From positions 434,001 through 498,000 of the forward strand of contig JBFXDS010000002.1 in NCBI GenBank assembly GCA_050180895.1: a stretch of DNA of 64,000 nucleotides. Reading direction: 5' to 3'. Position 1 is the first letter of the stretch; each line of letters opens with the position of its first letter. The translations under genes and the position numbers were made by a program. The notes under the pieces were generated by a model. That model saw only the letters and a program-made list of their open reading frames with translations. It did no database searches and was not told the DNA's origin. The DNA is from JBGPEQ01 sp050180895 (GTDB taxonomy: Bacteria > Pseudomonadota > Alphaproteobacteria > Dongiales > Dongiaceae). This document shows positions 1 to 6,205 of the stretch, piece by piece.

Positions 1-1
1 T

Positions 2-586
2 GCCTTCGCGCTCGGCGACTTGATGGACCGGGTCGGCTTCAACGGCACCGGCAGCGCCGCCGATGGCGGCATGACCGGGATCACGACGCGGATCAACGAC
101 GGCACGCACGCCGCCAGCCTGAAGACGGCCGCGAGCAATCATGACGAGTTCGCCGAGCTGGACGCCGCCGACCTCTCCGACGTGATGTCGATTCTGCCCG
201 AGGCGCATTGGGAGAACGCGGCCTGGTACTGTTCGGGGTTCGCCGTCGCGAAGACCTTCGCGCGGCTCGGCATGGGCGCCGGCGGCACCGTGATGACGGT
301 CAACGGGCCGCGTCCGATGCTGCACTATCTCGGCTTCCCGATCAAAGTCACCGGCCGCATGCCGGGCAGCGGCGACCAGTCCGGCGTGCCCATGCTGCTG
401 TTCGGCGATCTGTCGATGGCCGCGAGCGTCGGCGAGCGCCGCCGACTCGTCGTCAGCCTCAGCAAAGAGCGCTATTGGGGAGAACGTCAGATCGCGTTCA
501 TGGTCGATCCGCGGTTTGACATCGTGGTGCACGACCTCGGCGACGACAGCGCCGCCGGGCCCGTCGTCGCCCTGCTGGGCAACTGA
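2..586 (+). CDS. Phage major capsid protein, HK97 family (C-terminal part, cut by window edge)
   Basis: The frame is open from the first bases of the window, so the gene begins upstream. The visible 194 residues match the C-terminal half of the complete capsid protein encoded at 1451-2800: both share FNGTG/WNGTG, DGGMTG/DGGITG, DGTHAAS, a GDLSMAASVGERR / GDLAKAVILGERR block, ERYW and a closing GP(V/L)(V/I)ALLG-type tail. By eye fewer than half the residues are identical, so this is an old paralogue or a second phage's copy, not a recent repeat. HK97-fold proteins form the icosahedral shell. A prohead protease follows 11 bases later, which is reversed from the usual protease-then-capsid order and suggests a duplicated module. 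Confidence 0.85.
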   Translation, partial: AFALGDLMDRVGFNGTGSAADGGMTGITTRINDGTHAASLKTAASNHDEFAELDAADLSDVMSILPEAHWENAAWYCSGFAVAKTFARLGMGAGGTVMTVNGPRPMLHYLGFPIKVTGRMPGSGDQSGVPMLLFGDLSMAASVGERRRLVVSLSKERYWGERQIAFMVDPRFDIVVHDLGDDSAAGPVVALLGN

Positions 587-597
587 GGCCGGGCGCG

Positions 598-1263
598 ATG
601 GAACTGCGCCGGACCGTCATCGCGAACGCCGTCGCCCGCGTCGGCATCGGGCCGCGCGTCGGCGTCGGGCCGCGCGAGATCGAGGTCATCGCCTCCGACC
701 GGACGGTCGACCGGATGGGCGACATCCTGGAGCCCGAAGGCGTCAGGCTGGAGAACTTCCGACGCAACCCGATCGTGCTGGCGCAGCATGACAGCGATCA
801 GCCCGTGGCGCGCGCCGGCTGGATCGGCATCGTCGGCGCCAAGATCATGGCGAAGGTCGTGTTTCCGCCGGAGGGCACCAGCGAGCGCAGCGACGAGTAT
901 CTGCGCCTGTGCAAGACCGGCGTGATCTCCGCCGTCAGCGTCGGCTTCCTGCCGCTCAAGGTCGAGCCGATCAAGGGAACGTTCGGGCTGCGATTCATCG
1001 CCTGGGAGCTGCTCGAGCTGTCGCTCGTCAGCGTGCCGGCCAACCCGTCCGCCGTCGTCACCGCCAAATCGGCCGGCGATTCGCGCGCGCCGCTGATCGA
1101 GGCCGCGCGCACCCGCCTGGCGGGTATCAAGTCCGGCCGGAACTATCGCGCGTATGTGGGTCAACAGGCGGCCCAGGCGGCCTTGGCGCGCGGGCGCGAG
1201 AGGTCCGAGATCGACCAGCTCTGCCGGCAGGCGCGGCTCGATCACGACAGGATCCGGCGATGA
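598..1263 (+). CDS. HK97-family prohead protease
   Basis: This 221-residue protein has the hallmarks of the phage prohead maturation protease (peptidase family U35/S78). An early VIASDRTVDRMGD strand is followed by a conserved His in LAQHDSDQPVA (about residue 64), a likely catalytic Ser in SAVSVGFLP (about residue 114) and the ELLELSLVSVPANPSA block. Known role: it cleaves the delta domain of the capsid protein during head maturation. The C-terminal 50 residues are Arg/Ala-rich and less conserved. The stop overlaps the start of the next small ORF by four bases (ATGA), so the two are probably translationally coupled. It most likely serves the capsid gene at 1451-2800. Confidence 0.9.
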   Translation: MELRRTVIANAVARVGIGPRVGVGPREIEVIASDRTVDRMGDILEPEGVRLENFRRNPIVLAQHDSDQPVARAGWIGIVGAKIMAKVVFPPEGTSERSDEYLRLCKTGVISAVSVGFLPLKVEPIKGTFGLRFIAWELLELSLVSVPANPSAVVTAKSAGDSRAPLIEAARTRLAGIKSGRNYRAYVGQQAAQAALARGRERSEIDQLCRQARLDHDRIRR

Positions 1264-1454
1264 GGGACAGCGACCGGATGATCGTCGCCGAGGCGGTGCA
1301 GCGCGCCGACCCCTGGGCCTACGTGCAGCTGAGGGTGTGCGCGCTGGTGCTGGAACTGACGATCGACAACGAGGGCCAGGCGGCCATCGATCATCGCGTG
1401 GATGCCATCCTCGCGCTTGCCCGGGTGAAAATCGACGGAAGGAAAAGACAATGA
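1260..1454 (+). CDS. Small phage-region protein, unknown function
   Basis: A 64-residue ORF lies exactly between protease and capsid, with ATGA overlaps at both ends (start at 1260 inside the protease stop, stop at 1454 inside the capsid start at 1451). That double coupling is the main reason to call it a gene. The sequence begins MRDSDRMIVAEAVQRADPWA and continues as amphipathic helix with hydrophobic VCALVLEL and AILALARV segments. No Cys cluster, DNA-binding motif or signal peptide is seen. The position suggests a head-assembly or scaffold-related role, but I do not recognise the family. Confidence 0.6.
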   Translation: MRDSDRMIVAEAVQRADPWAYVQLRVCALVLELTIDNEGQAAIDHRVDAILALARVKIDGRKRQ

Positions 1455-2800
1455 GCGACCGATTGAATGCGCTGCGTCAGAAGCTCGGCGCGACGACCGA
1501 CCGGATGGACGAGATCCTGGCGGTCGCGAGCGCCGCCGGGCGCGAGCTGACGGCGGAGGAGTCGCAGCTGTTCGGCGATCTCGAAGCGGACATCAAGAAG
1601 ATCGACGAGGCGATCGCCATGGAAGAGCGCGTCGTGGCCCTGAAGGCCAGGATGGCCAAGCCGATGGCCGGCGTGGACGCCGGCGGGCGGCCCACCGCGC
1701 CCGCCATGCCGAAGCGTCGCACCTATGGTCGCGAAATGAAGGCCTTCGGCGCGCGGTCGTTCGGCAGCATCGAGAATGCCGAGGAGGCCGCGTACCGCTC
1801 CGGCATGTGGTGCCGCGCCGTCGTCTACGACGACAAGGCCGCGCAGCAGTGGTGCGCCGAGCATGACGTGCCGCTCACGCGGGCGCAGAGTGAGGACGTC
1901 AACACCGAAGGCGGCTACCTCGTCTTCGACGAGATGTCGACGGCCATCGTCGACCTGCGCGAGAAGTTCGGCACCTTCCGCCGCTTCGCCGACGTGCGGC
2001 AGATGGCGTCCGACACGCAGCTCGTGCCGAAGCGCCTGACCGGCACCACGGCGCATTTCGCGACCGAGGGCAGCGCCTTCACCGAATCCGAAAAGACCTG
2101 GGGCAATATCCGGCTGCAGGCGCAGTCGCTCGGCGCGTTGACGAAGATATCTCGCGAGCTGGCGGAGGATGCGGTGATCAGCGTCGCCGACGACATCGCC
2201 TCCGAGATGGCCTACTCGCTGGCGGTCAAGGAGGACGAGGTCGGCTGGAACGGCACCGGCATCTCCACGGACGGCGGGATCACCGGCGTCCGCACGAAGA
2301 TCATCGACGGCACGCATGCGGCCTCGGCGATCGCCGCCGCGTCGGGGCATGACACCTTCGCCGAGATCGACGCGACCGATCTCAACCTCGTGATCAGCGC
2401 CGTGCCGCAATACGCCGACCCGACCGCGAAGTGGTACGGCTCGCAGCGGGCCTGGGCGCTGATGTTCCTCAGGCTGGCGACGGCGGCGGCCGGCAACTCG
2501 GTGGAGACGTTCCTCGACGGCAAGCCCGGCCGGGCCTACCTCGGTTATCCCTTCATGACCGATCAGACCCTGCCGGCGACGACCGGCGATCTCTCCGACG
2601 TGGCCATGGCCTTCTTCGGCGACCTGGCGAAGGCCGTCATCCTTGGCGAGCGCAGGGGCATCACGATCGACGTGACGCGGGAGCGGTATTGGGAGCTGCG
2701 GCAGATCGGCATCATGGGATGGGAGCGGATCGACATCAACGTCCACAGCCTGGGCGACAATACGACGCCGGGTCCGCTGATCGCGCTCATCGGGGAGTAA
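1451..2800 (+). CDS. Phage major capsid protein, HK97 family (complete)
   Basis: This is a full-length HK97-type capsid protein of 449 residues. An N-terminal helical delta domain (about residues 1-70, opening MSDRLNALRQKLGATTDR and containing ELTAEESQLFGDLEADIKKIDEAI) acts as scaffold and is normally removed by the protease. A linker of about 60 residues follows, then the capsid fold with TEGGYLVFDEM, a G-loop-like section and a conserved C-terminal GDLAKAVILGERR. An open frame extends upstream, but ATG 1451 fits the delta domain start and couples to the preceding small ORF. The gene is intact, in contrast to the otherwise decayed phage region. Confidence 0.9.
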   Translation: MSDRLNALRQKLGATTDRMDEILAVASAAGRELTAEESQLFGDLEADIKKIDEAIAMEERVVALKARMAKPMAGVDAGGRPTAPAMPKRRTYGREMKAFGARSFGSIENAEEAAYRSGMWCRAVVYDDKAAQQWCAEHDVPLTRAQSEDVNTEGGYLVFDEMSTAIVDLREKFGTFRRFADVRQMASDTQLVPKRLTGTTAHFATEGSAFTESEKTWGNIRLQAQSLGALTKISRELAEDAVISVADDIASEMAYSLAVKEDEVGWNGTGISTDGGITGVRTKIIDGTHAASAIAAASGHDTFAEIDATDLNLVISAVPQYADPTAKWYGSQRAWALMFLRLATAAAGNSVETFLDGKPGRAYLGYPFMTDQTLPATTGDLSDVAMAFFGDLAKAVILGERRGITIDVTRERYWELRQIGIMGWERIDINVHSLGDNTTPGPLIALIGE

Positions 2801-2802
2801 CC

Positions 2803-3243
2803 ATGCCGACGATCGCCGAAGCGACCATCGACCTGCACGCCAACGCAGCGAAGCTGCGCGCCGACCTGGCGCGCGGCGAGCAGGTCATGACGCGCTTCGG
2901 GCGGCGCGTCTCGGCCGGCGGCGCCGGCTTCAACGCCTCTGGCATCGCCGGGGCGGGCAGCACGGTGTTTCCGTTCGCCGAAGGCGGAGACGGCGTCGTG
3001 CGCAAGCCGACGCTGTTCCTGGCCGGCGAGGCGGGGCCGGAGCGGTTCGCGTTCACGCCGATGGGGAAGGGCGGCGGCGACGACGGCAGCTTCTACCAGA
3101 TCATCGTGGAAGGCGACGCCGACGAGGCGAAGATAGAGCGCGTCCTCAAGCGGCATATCCCCGGCATCGTCAAGGCCGCGGAGGGGCAAGTGAACGACCG
3201 CGCCCGCCGCACGGTCGGGCGCAGCCGCAGCATCGGGCGGTGA
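2803..3243 (+). CDS. Short tape-measure-like phage tail protein, probably internally deleted
   Basis: A 146-residue ORF begins two bases after the capsid stop. The first ~45 residues (TIAEATIDLHANAAKLRADL, then RFGRRVSA) resemble the extreme N terminus of tape-measure proteins. Residues ~60-100 (FAEGGDGVVRKPTLFLAGEA then GPERFAF) are the AEGG-hydrophobic-GEAGPE signature seen near tape-measure C termini. A normal tape-measure protein has many hundreds of residues between these parts. I infer an in-frame deletion that joined both ends; a genuine small tail chaperone or satellite protein is the alternative. No portal, terminase, tail tube or lysis genes are visible. Confidence 0.5.
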   Translation: MPTIAEATIDLHANAAKLRADLARGEQVMTRFGRRVSAGGAGFNASGIAGAGSTVFPFAEGGDGVVRKPTLFLAGEAGPERFAFTPMGKGGGDDGSFYQIIVEGDADEAKIERVLKRHIPGIVKAAEGQVNDRARRTVGRSRSIGR

Positions 3244-3300
3244 CAAACCCACCCGCCGGCACCTTGACACCGCGCGCCCAGTAAGCGCAGGCTTCCGCAC

Positions 3301-3445
3301 GGTGCTGAAAACACCAGGACTAGGAGCGGAGCCGCCCCCGAAAGCAGGCGGCTTTTCATGCCCGCGCGTTTGCCGGGGTGCGGCGGATGTCCAGCCCGAA
3401 AGGGTAAAGAAGCCCGCCGGTCTCCTAGCCGGTTTTCAGCCCCGG
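3301..3445 (+). ncRNA. C4-like antisense RNA leader
   Basis: This gene-free leader has the layout of phage P1/P7 C4 and P4 CI antisense RNAs. An antisense stretch at 3422-3439 (CTCCTAGCCGGTTTTCAG) is complementary both to an upstream copy at 3305-3326 (CTGAAAA...CTAGGAG) and to a downstream copy at 3471-3489 covering the ribosome-binding site of the next gene. Between them lie a GCCGCC/GGCGGC hairpin (3331-3352) and the GCCCGAAAGGGT / AGCCCGCCGG segments that I recall from C4-type leaders. Known C4 RNAs are processed from the leader of the operon they repress. A TTGACA hexamer at 3264-3269 could be the -35 element, but no good -10 follows it. The element ends are approximate. Confidence 0.65.
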
Positions 3446-3446
3446 C

Positions 3447-3465
3447 GCTGGCGCTGATCGCCAGC
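3447..3465 (+). other. Hairpin between antisense segment and target ribosome-binding site
   Basis: A perfect 7-bp stem (GCTGGCG / CGCCAGC) with a 5-base loop separates the antisense segment at 3422-3439 from its target at 3471-3489. It would keep the two complementary parts apart in the nascent transcript or mark the processing end of the small RNA. The structure is seen directly; the role is inferred. Confidence 0.5.
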
Positions 3466-3470
3466 ATGGC

Positions 3471-3489
3471 CTGAAAAGCCAACTAGGAG
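3471..3489 (+). promoter_or_regulatory. Ribosome-binding site region targeted by the C4-like RNA
   Basis: CTGAAAAGCCAACTAGGAG contains the Shine-Dalgarno AGGAG (3485-3489), ten bases before the ATG at 3500. Its first seven and last seven bases are exactly complementary to the antisense segment at 3422-3439, with a bulge between. Pairing would hide the ribosome-binding site of the gene at 3500-4093. Confidence 0.6.
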
Positions 3490-3499
3490 CCCTCATCCC

Positions 3500-4093
3500 A
3501 TGAATCTCGCGACACTGCGCCGGAAGGCGCGCGCCATGGCCGCCCCCAAGGCGGAATGGATCGGCCGATCTCTATACAGCATCGGCCGATACGGAATTTT
3601 CGACATCAACGGCGGGCTATGGTCCATCTCCCATATCGTTGAACGGCTGATACCGGCAGAGCGCCGGGCCATGGCTGAGATCGCCGACACGGCCGACCTG
3701 CTGCTGATCGACGATCGGACTTACATCGTCGCGCAAGTATCGCCGGCGACCGTCGATGCGCTGGCTGCATTCGATGCCCAAGGCGAGGATCTCGAGGTCG
3801 ACAATGACGACAAATGCCAGGCCGAAGATGACAGCGGATCATCCTGGCGCTCCGAGACGGAAGACGACGAAGACGACGACCCCGGCGAGGACAACGGCGA
3901 CGATGAGCATGGCGACGGCGAGTGCGGGTTCGGCAATCCGATGATGGCGGGTGGCTTCCAGGGCGTGCGCGTGATCGGCCGCGCGCCGGATCGGCGGGAG
4001 GAGGAGCTGCCGCCCGTCGGCGGCGAGGCGTTCACGGACGATCAGCTGCGCGATCCAGACGGCCGGCCTGTCGAGTTCGTTCCGGTGCGTTGA
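3500..4093 (+). CDS. Unknown acidic protein under the C4-like leader
   Basis: This 197-residue protein is not recognised. Residues ~1-85 form an ordinary mixed domain (basic start MNLATLRRKARAMAAPKAEW, then YGIFDINGGLWSISHIVERL and LLLIDDRTYIVAQV). Residues ~95-145 are extremely acidic (runs such as ETEDDEDDDPGEDNGDDEHG). The C terminus contains GFQGVRVIGRAPDRREEELPP. No signal peptide or membrane segment is visible. Its start has a good AGGAG spaced ten bases away, and that site is the apparent target of the antisense leader. Genes in this position in P1 and P4-like elements act on host division, immunity or restriction. A DNA-mimic or anti-defence role is possible but unproven. Confidence 0.7.
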   Translation: MNLATLRRKARAMAAPKAEWIGRSLYSIGRYGIFDINGGLWSISHIVERLIPAERRAMAEIADTADLLLIDDRTYIVAQVSPATVDALAAFDAQGEDLEVDNDDKCQAEDDSGSSWRSETEDDEDDDPGEDNGDDEHGDGECGFGNPMMAGGFQGVRVIGRAPDRREEELPPVGGEAFTDDQLRDPDGRPVEFVPVR

Positions 4094-4105
4094 CCTTCCG
4101 TTCAA

Positions 4106-4135
4106 GCGGCGGCGCTTCCCGTGGAGCGCCGCCGC
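4106..4135 (+). terminator. Hairpin after the acidic gene, terminator-like without U-tract
   Basis: A perfect 11-bp GC stem (GCGGCGGCGCT / AGCGCCGCCGC) with an 8-base loop lies 13 bases after the stop at 4093. No run of T follows, so termination may be weak or the structure may only protect the mRNA end. Confidence 0.4.
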
Positions 4136-4171
4136 ACCAGTGGCGAAGGTGAATTCGAACTGGGCTTTCAA

Positions 4172-4197
4172 TTTTGCCACCGCGATTGCCACCCAAC
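4172..4197 (+). repeat. Left copy of a repeat flanking the tRNA-Ser half
   Basis: This copy carries two TTGCCACC octamers (4174-4181 and 4186-4193, 12-base period) ending CCCAAC. A near-identical copy lies at 4406-4429. Paired short repeats on each side of a tRNA-matching core resemble the arm-type integrase sites of a phage attachment region (inference). No integrase gene is in the window. Confidence 0.5.
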
Positions 4198-4312
4198 TGC
4201 TAGGGACAGCCCGCTATCAGGCGGTATGGAAGTCGCGGCCCGCCTGTCTAAAAGCGCATCAATCCAGATATTTCATGACGAGGCGGGAAGGGGAGGGACG
4301 GCTGCGCCCGCG

Positions 4313-4351
4313 TTTCAAGACCGGTGCCTTCAACCGCTCGGCCACCCATCC
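4313..4351 (-). pseudogene. 5' half of a tRNA-Ser(UGA) gene
   Basis: Read on the minus strand, these 39 bases are the 5' half of a serine tRNA: acceptor strand GGATGGG, then TGGCCGAGCGGTTGAAGGCA (the typical Ser D-arm) and CCGGTCTTGAAA ending in the anticodon loop with TGA. After the loop the sequence departs from tRNA: there is no matching anticodon-stem strand, no long variable arm and no GGTTCGAATCC T-arm. The break in the anticodon loop is a known crossover point for tyrosine integrases, so this is best read as an attachment-site remnant of the mobile DNA to its left, or as attP-derived sequence. Confidence 0.75.
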
Positions 4352-4405
4352 GGATTGGGAGCACCAATGGGACTATTCCCATGCTCCGACAGGAACATGT
4401 GGAAC

Positions 4406-4429
4406 TTTGCCACCCGATTGCGACCCAAC
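4406..4429 (+). repeat. Right copy of the repeat flanking the tRNA-Ser half
   Basis: TTTGCCACC-CGATTGCGACCCAAC differs from the left copy at 4172-4197 by one substitution inside GATTGC(C/G)ACCC and a short change before GATT. The octamers here are TTGCCACC (4407-4414) and TTGCGACC (4418-4425), 11 bases apart. The copies lie about 235 bases apart, on either side of the tRNA fragment. Confidence 0.5.
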
Positions 4430-4508
4430 GGTTATCACGATGCCTGGCGCACGGCCAGTGTATGCTTCGTCGCTTCCCTTCCACCTGCGGCCGTGCTTCG
4501 ATCGGCGG

Positions 4509-4847
4509 ATGGCCATTCACACTCGCATTCTCCCGACGGCCGCATGCTTCTGGCTCGCCTGGAACGAAACGGCGTTTCACGCCTGCATCACGGTCGCGCT
4601 GCGATCCAGCAAACTCACCACTGATTATTGGATGCGCGCCGCGCTTCCCGCCAATGAATACTGCAAGATGATCGTTGAGAAGCAGATCGCAGCGATAGAG
4701 GCAGTGGCTGCCGCGTGGAAGGCTCTGCCGACGAACGATCCGGTAAGGATCGGAACCGCCGTTCTCGGACCCTATCGACGCCGAACTCGCGCGAATGCGC
4801 GGCGGCTATCACGCTCCGCCAGGCAAAAGCGAATAGTGTCACGGTAA
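4509..4847 (+). CDS. Small helical protein, unknown, possibly real
   Basis: The open frame continues upstream to 4140 but there runs through the repeats and the tRNA fragment, so only the part from ATG 4509 (112 residues; ATG 4440 is the alternative) is credible. It reads as amphipathic helix: CFWLAWNETAFHACITVALR, then DYWMRAALPANEYCKMIVEK and QIAAIEAVAAAW, ending in a basic tail. The pattern (Trp/Ala helix, conserved-looking MIVEKQIAAIEA) recalls short phasin-like helical proteins common in alphaproteobacteria, but I cannot name the family. No clear Shine-Dalgarno is seen. It may be a host gene next to the attachment scar. Confidence 0.4.
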   Translation: MAIHTRILPTAACFWLAWNETAFHACITVALRSSKLTTDYWMRAALPANEYCKMIVEKQIAAIEAVAAAWKALPTNDPVRIGTAVLGPYRRRTRANARRLSRSARQKRIVSR

Positions 4848-5035
4848 ACGGGCAGCTCGCCGCCTCGAACGTTGCCTAGCGGCGGATCGTAATCTTGGTC
4901 GGAGGGTCAACCCACAGGCGATTCTCGCCGTCCGCTCCCTGCGCCAGCAGCCGAATTTCCCCCCCCGGTGCAAGCAACGTCTATCGCGGGTCGCAATTGC
5001 GACTCTGCGGTTGGCTGCCGCCCGGCGGCTCGGAT

Positions 5036-5050
5036 GTTCGTTTAATGTTC
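5036..5050 (+). promoter_or_regulatory. LexA-type SOS box (GTTC-N7-GTTC) upstream of rlpA
   Basis: GTTCGTTTAATGTTC is an exact match to the alphaproteobacterial LexA operator, with the AT-rich spacer usual for functional boxes. TTTAAT (5041-5046) could serve as a -10 element, but no good -35 lies at the right distance. The rest of 4848-5152 shows no convincing gene except a 21-codon frame at 5070-5135 that ends just before the rlpA ribosome-binding site. An exact match of this kind is expected about twice by chance on both strands of 64 kb, so function is uncertain. Confidence 0.4.
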
Positions 5051-5152
5051 CGGGCGAGCGTAAGTAACGATGCGGGTGGTCGCGGTTGCGCTTGCGGTCA
5101 GCGCTGGGTCGTCCTACAAAATCTGGCAGCCTTAGGGGAGCCAGACCACGAG

Positions 5153-6127
5153 ATGATGAAGCCTCAGGGGCGATGGCTCGGCTACATTCTGCTCCTCGCC
5201 TGTCTGGGCCTCGCGGCCTGCGCCGACGGCCGCAAGCCGGCGGGGCAGGTCGGTGGGCAGGCTGCCTACAAGGTCGGCAAGCCCTATCAGGTTGCCGGCA
5301 TCTGGTACTACCCGGCAATCGACTACGACTACGCGGAGACGGGCATCGCCTCCTGGTACGGGCCGGGGTTTCACGGCCGAGCGACCGCTAACGGCGAAGC
5401 CTACGACATGAACGCGCTCACTGCGGCGCATCGCACCCTGCCGATGCCGAGCATGGTCCGCATCACCAACCTGGAGAACGGCCGGCAACTTGCGCTGCGG
5501 GTCAATGATCGCGGGCCGTTCGTCAACAACCGCATCATCGACGTGTCTCGGCGCGGAGCCCAGCTGCTGGGCTTCGAGCAGCGGGGGACCGCCCGCGTCC
5601 GCGTCGAGATCATGGAGGCCGAGAGCCGCCAGCTGGCGATGCTGGCCGGCGCCGGCGCCGCCGCGGCGACCCAGACCGCGGCCGTGGCGCCGTCGGCGGT
5701 CGCCGTCACCTCGCCGCAGGTGACGGCTGCGCCGGCCGGCGCGGTGACGACGGAGACGCTGGCGCCGCCGGGACAGCCGGCCGGATCCGCTTCGGCCGCG
5801 ACGGTCGCCCGGCGCGCGCCGGAGCCTATCGTCGGCAAGGCCGCGGCCGCGCCAGGACCGCAGGCCGACGGCCGGGTGACGATGGTACCCGTGCGGAAGA
5901 CGGCGATGTTCATCCAGGCCGGCGCCTTCACCAATGTCGCCAACGCCAACCGCTTGCGTACTCGGCTGGCCGCGCTCGGCCGTGCGCAGGTCGTGCCGGC
6001 GACGGTCGGGAACCAGCAGTTCTACCGCGTGCGGGTCGGTCCGATCGCCAGCCTGGACGACGCCGATAGCCTGCTGGCCCGCGTCGTGGCGGCCGGCCAT
6101 CCGGAGGCGCGGATAATCGTCGATTGA
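5153..6127 (+). CDS. rlpA: RlpA family septal/envelope lipoprotein with SPOR domain
   Basis: This protein (324 residues) starts at ATG 5153 or 5156 behind an AGGGGAG. The signal peptide ends in the lipobox LAAC (Cys ~23), so it should be an outer-membrane lipoprotein. Residues ~60-160 are the RlpA double-psi beta-barrel, with TGIASWYGPGFHGRATANGE, an AAHRTLP His and the catalytic-type Asp in RVNDRGPF; homologues are lytic transglycosylases that cut denuded glycan at septa. An Ala/Pro-rich linker leads to a C-terminal SPOR domain (MFIQAGAF ... FYRVRVGP) that binds denuded peptidoglycan. Paired with the carboxypeptidase gene directly downstream, it marks a cell-wall remodelling pair. An in-frame extension upstream of 5153 is ignored because it lacks a ribosome-binding site and signal sequence. 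Confidence 0.93.
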   Translation: MMKPQGRWLGYILLLACLGLAACADGRKPAGQVGGQAAYKVGKPYQVAGIWYYPAIDYDYAETGIASWYGPGFHGRATANGEAYDMNALTAAHRTLPMPSMVRITNLENGRQLALRVNDRGPFVNNRIIDVSRRGAQLLGFEQRGTARVRVEIMEAESRQLAMLAGAGAAAATQTAAVAPSAVAVTSPQVTAAPAGAVTTETLAPPGQPAGSASAATVARRAPEPIVGKAAAAPGPQADGRVTMVPVRKTAMFIQAGAFTNVANANRLRTRLAALGRAQVVPATVGNQQFYRVRVGPIASLDDADSLLARVVAAGHPEARIIVD

Positions 6128-6205
6128 ACAGCGGCGGGCGGCCATGATATGGCCGCAATCGTCGGTCAATCCGCCATCCTTCGATCGTCCGCCGCACAAC
6201 CAGTG

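Noticed and set aside
4313..4351. A complete functional tRNA-Ser gene
   Set aside because: The 3' half (anticodon-stem partner, variable arm, T-arm, CCA) is missing, so only a fragment is present.
4140..4508. N-terminal part of the long frame ending at 4847
   Set aside because: It reads through the repeats and the tRNA-Ser half in a non-protein-like composition; only the part from about 4509 is kept as possible coding.
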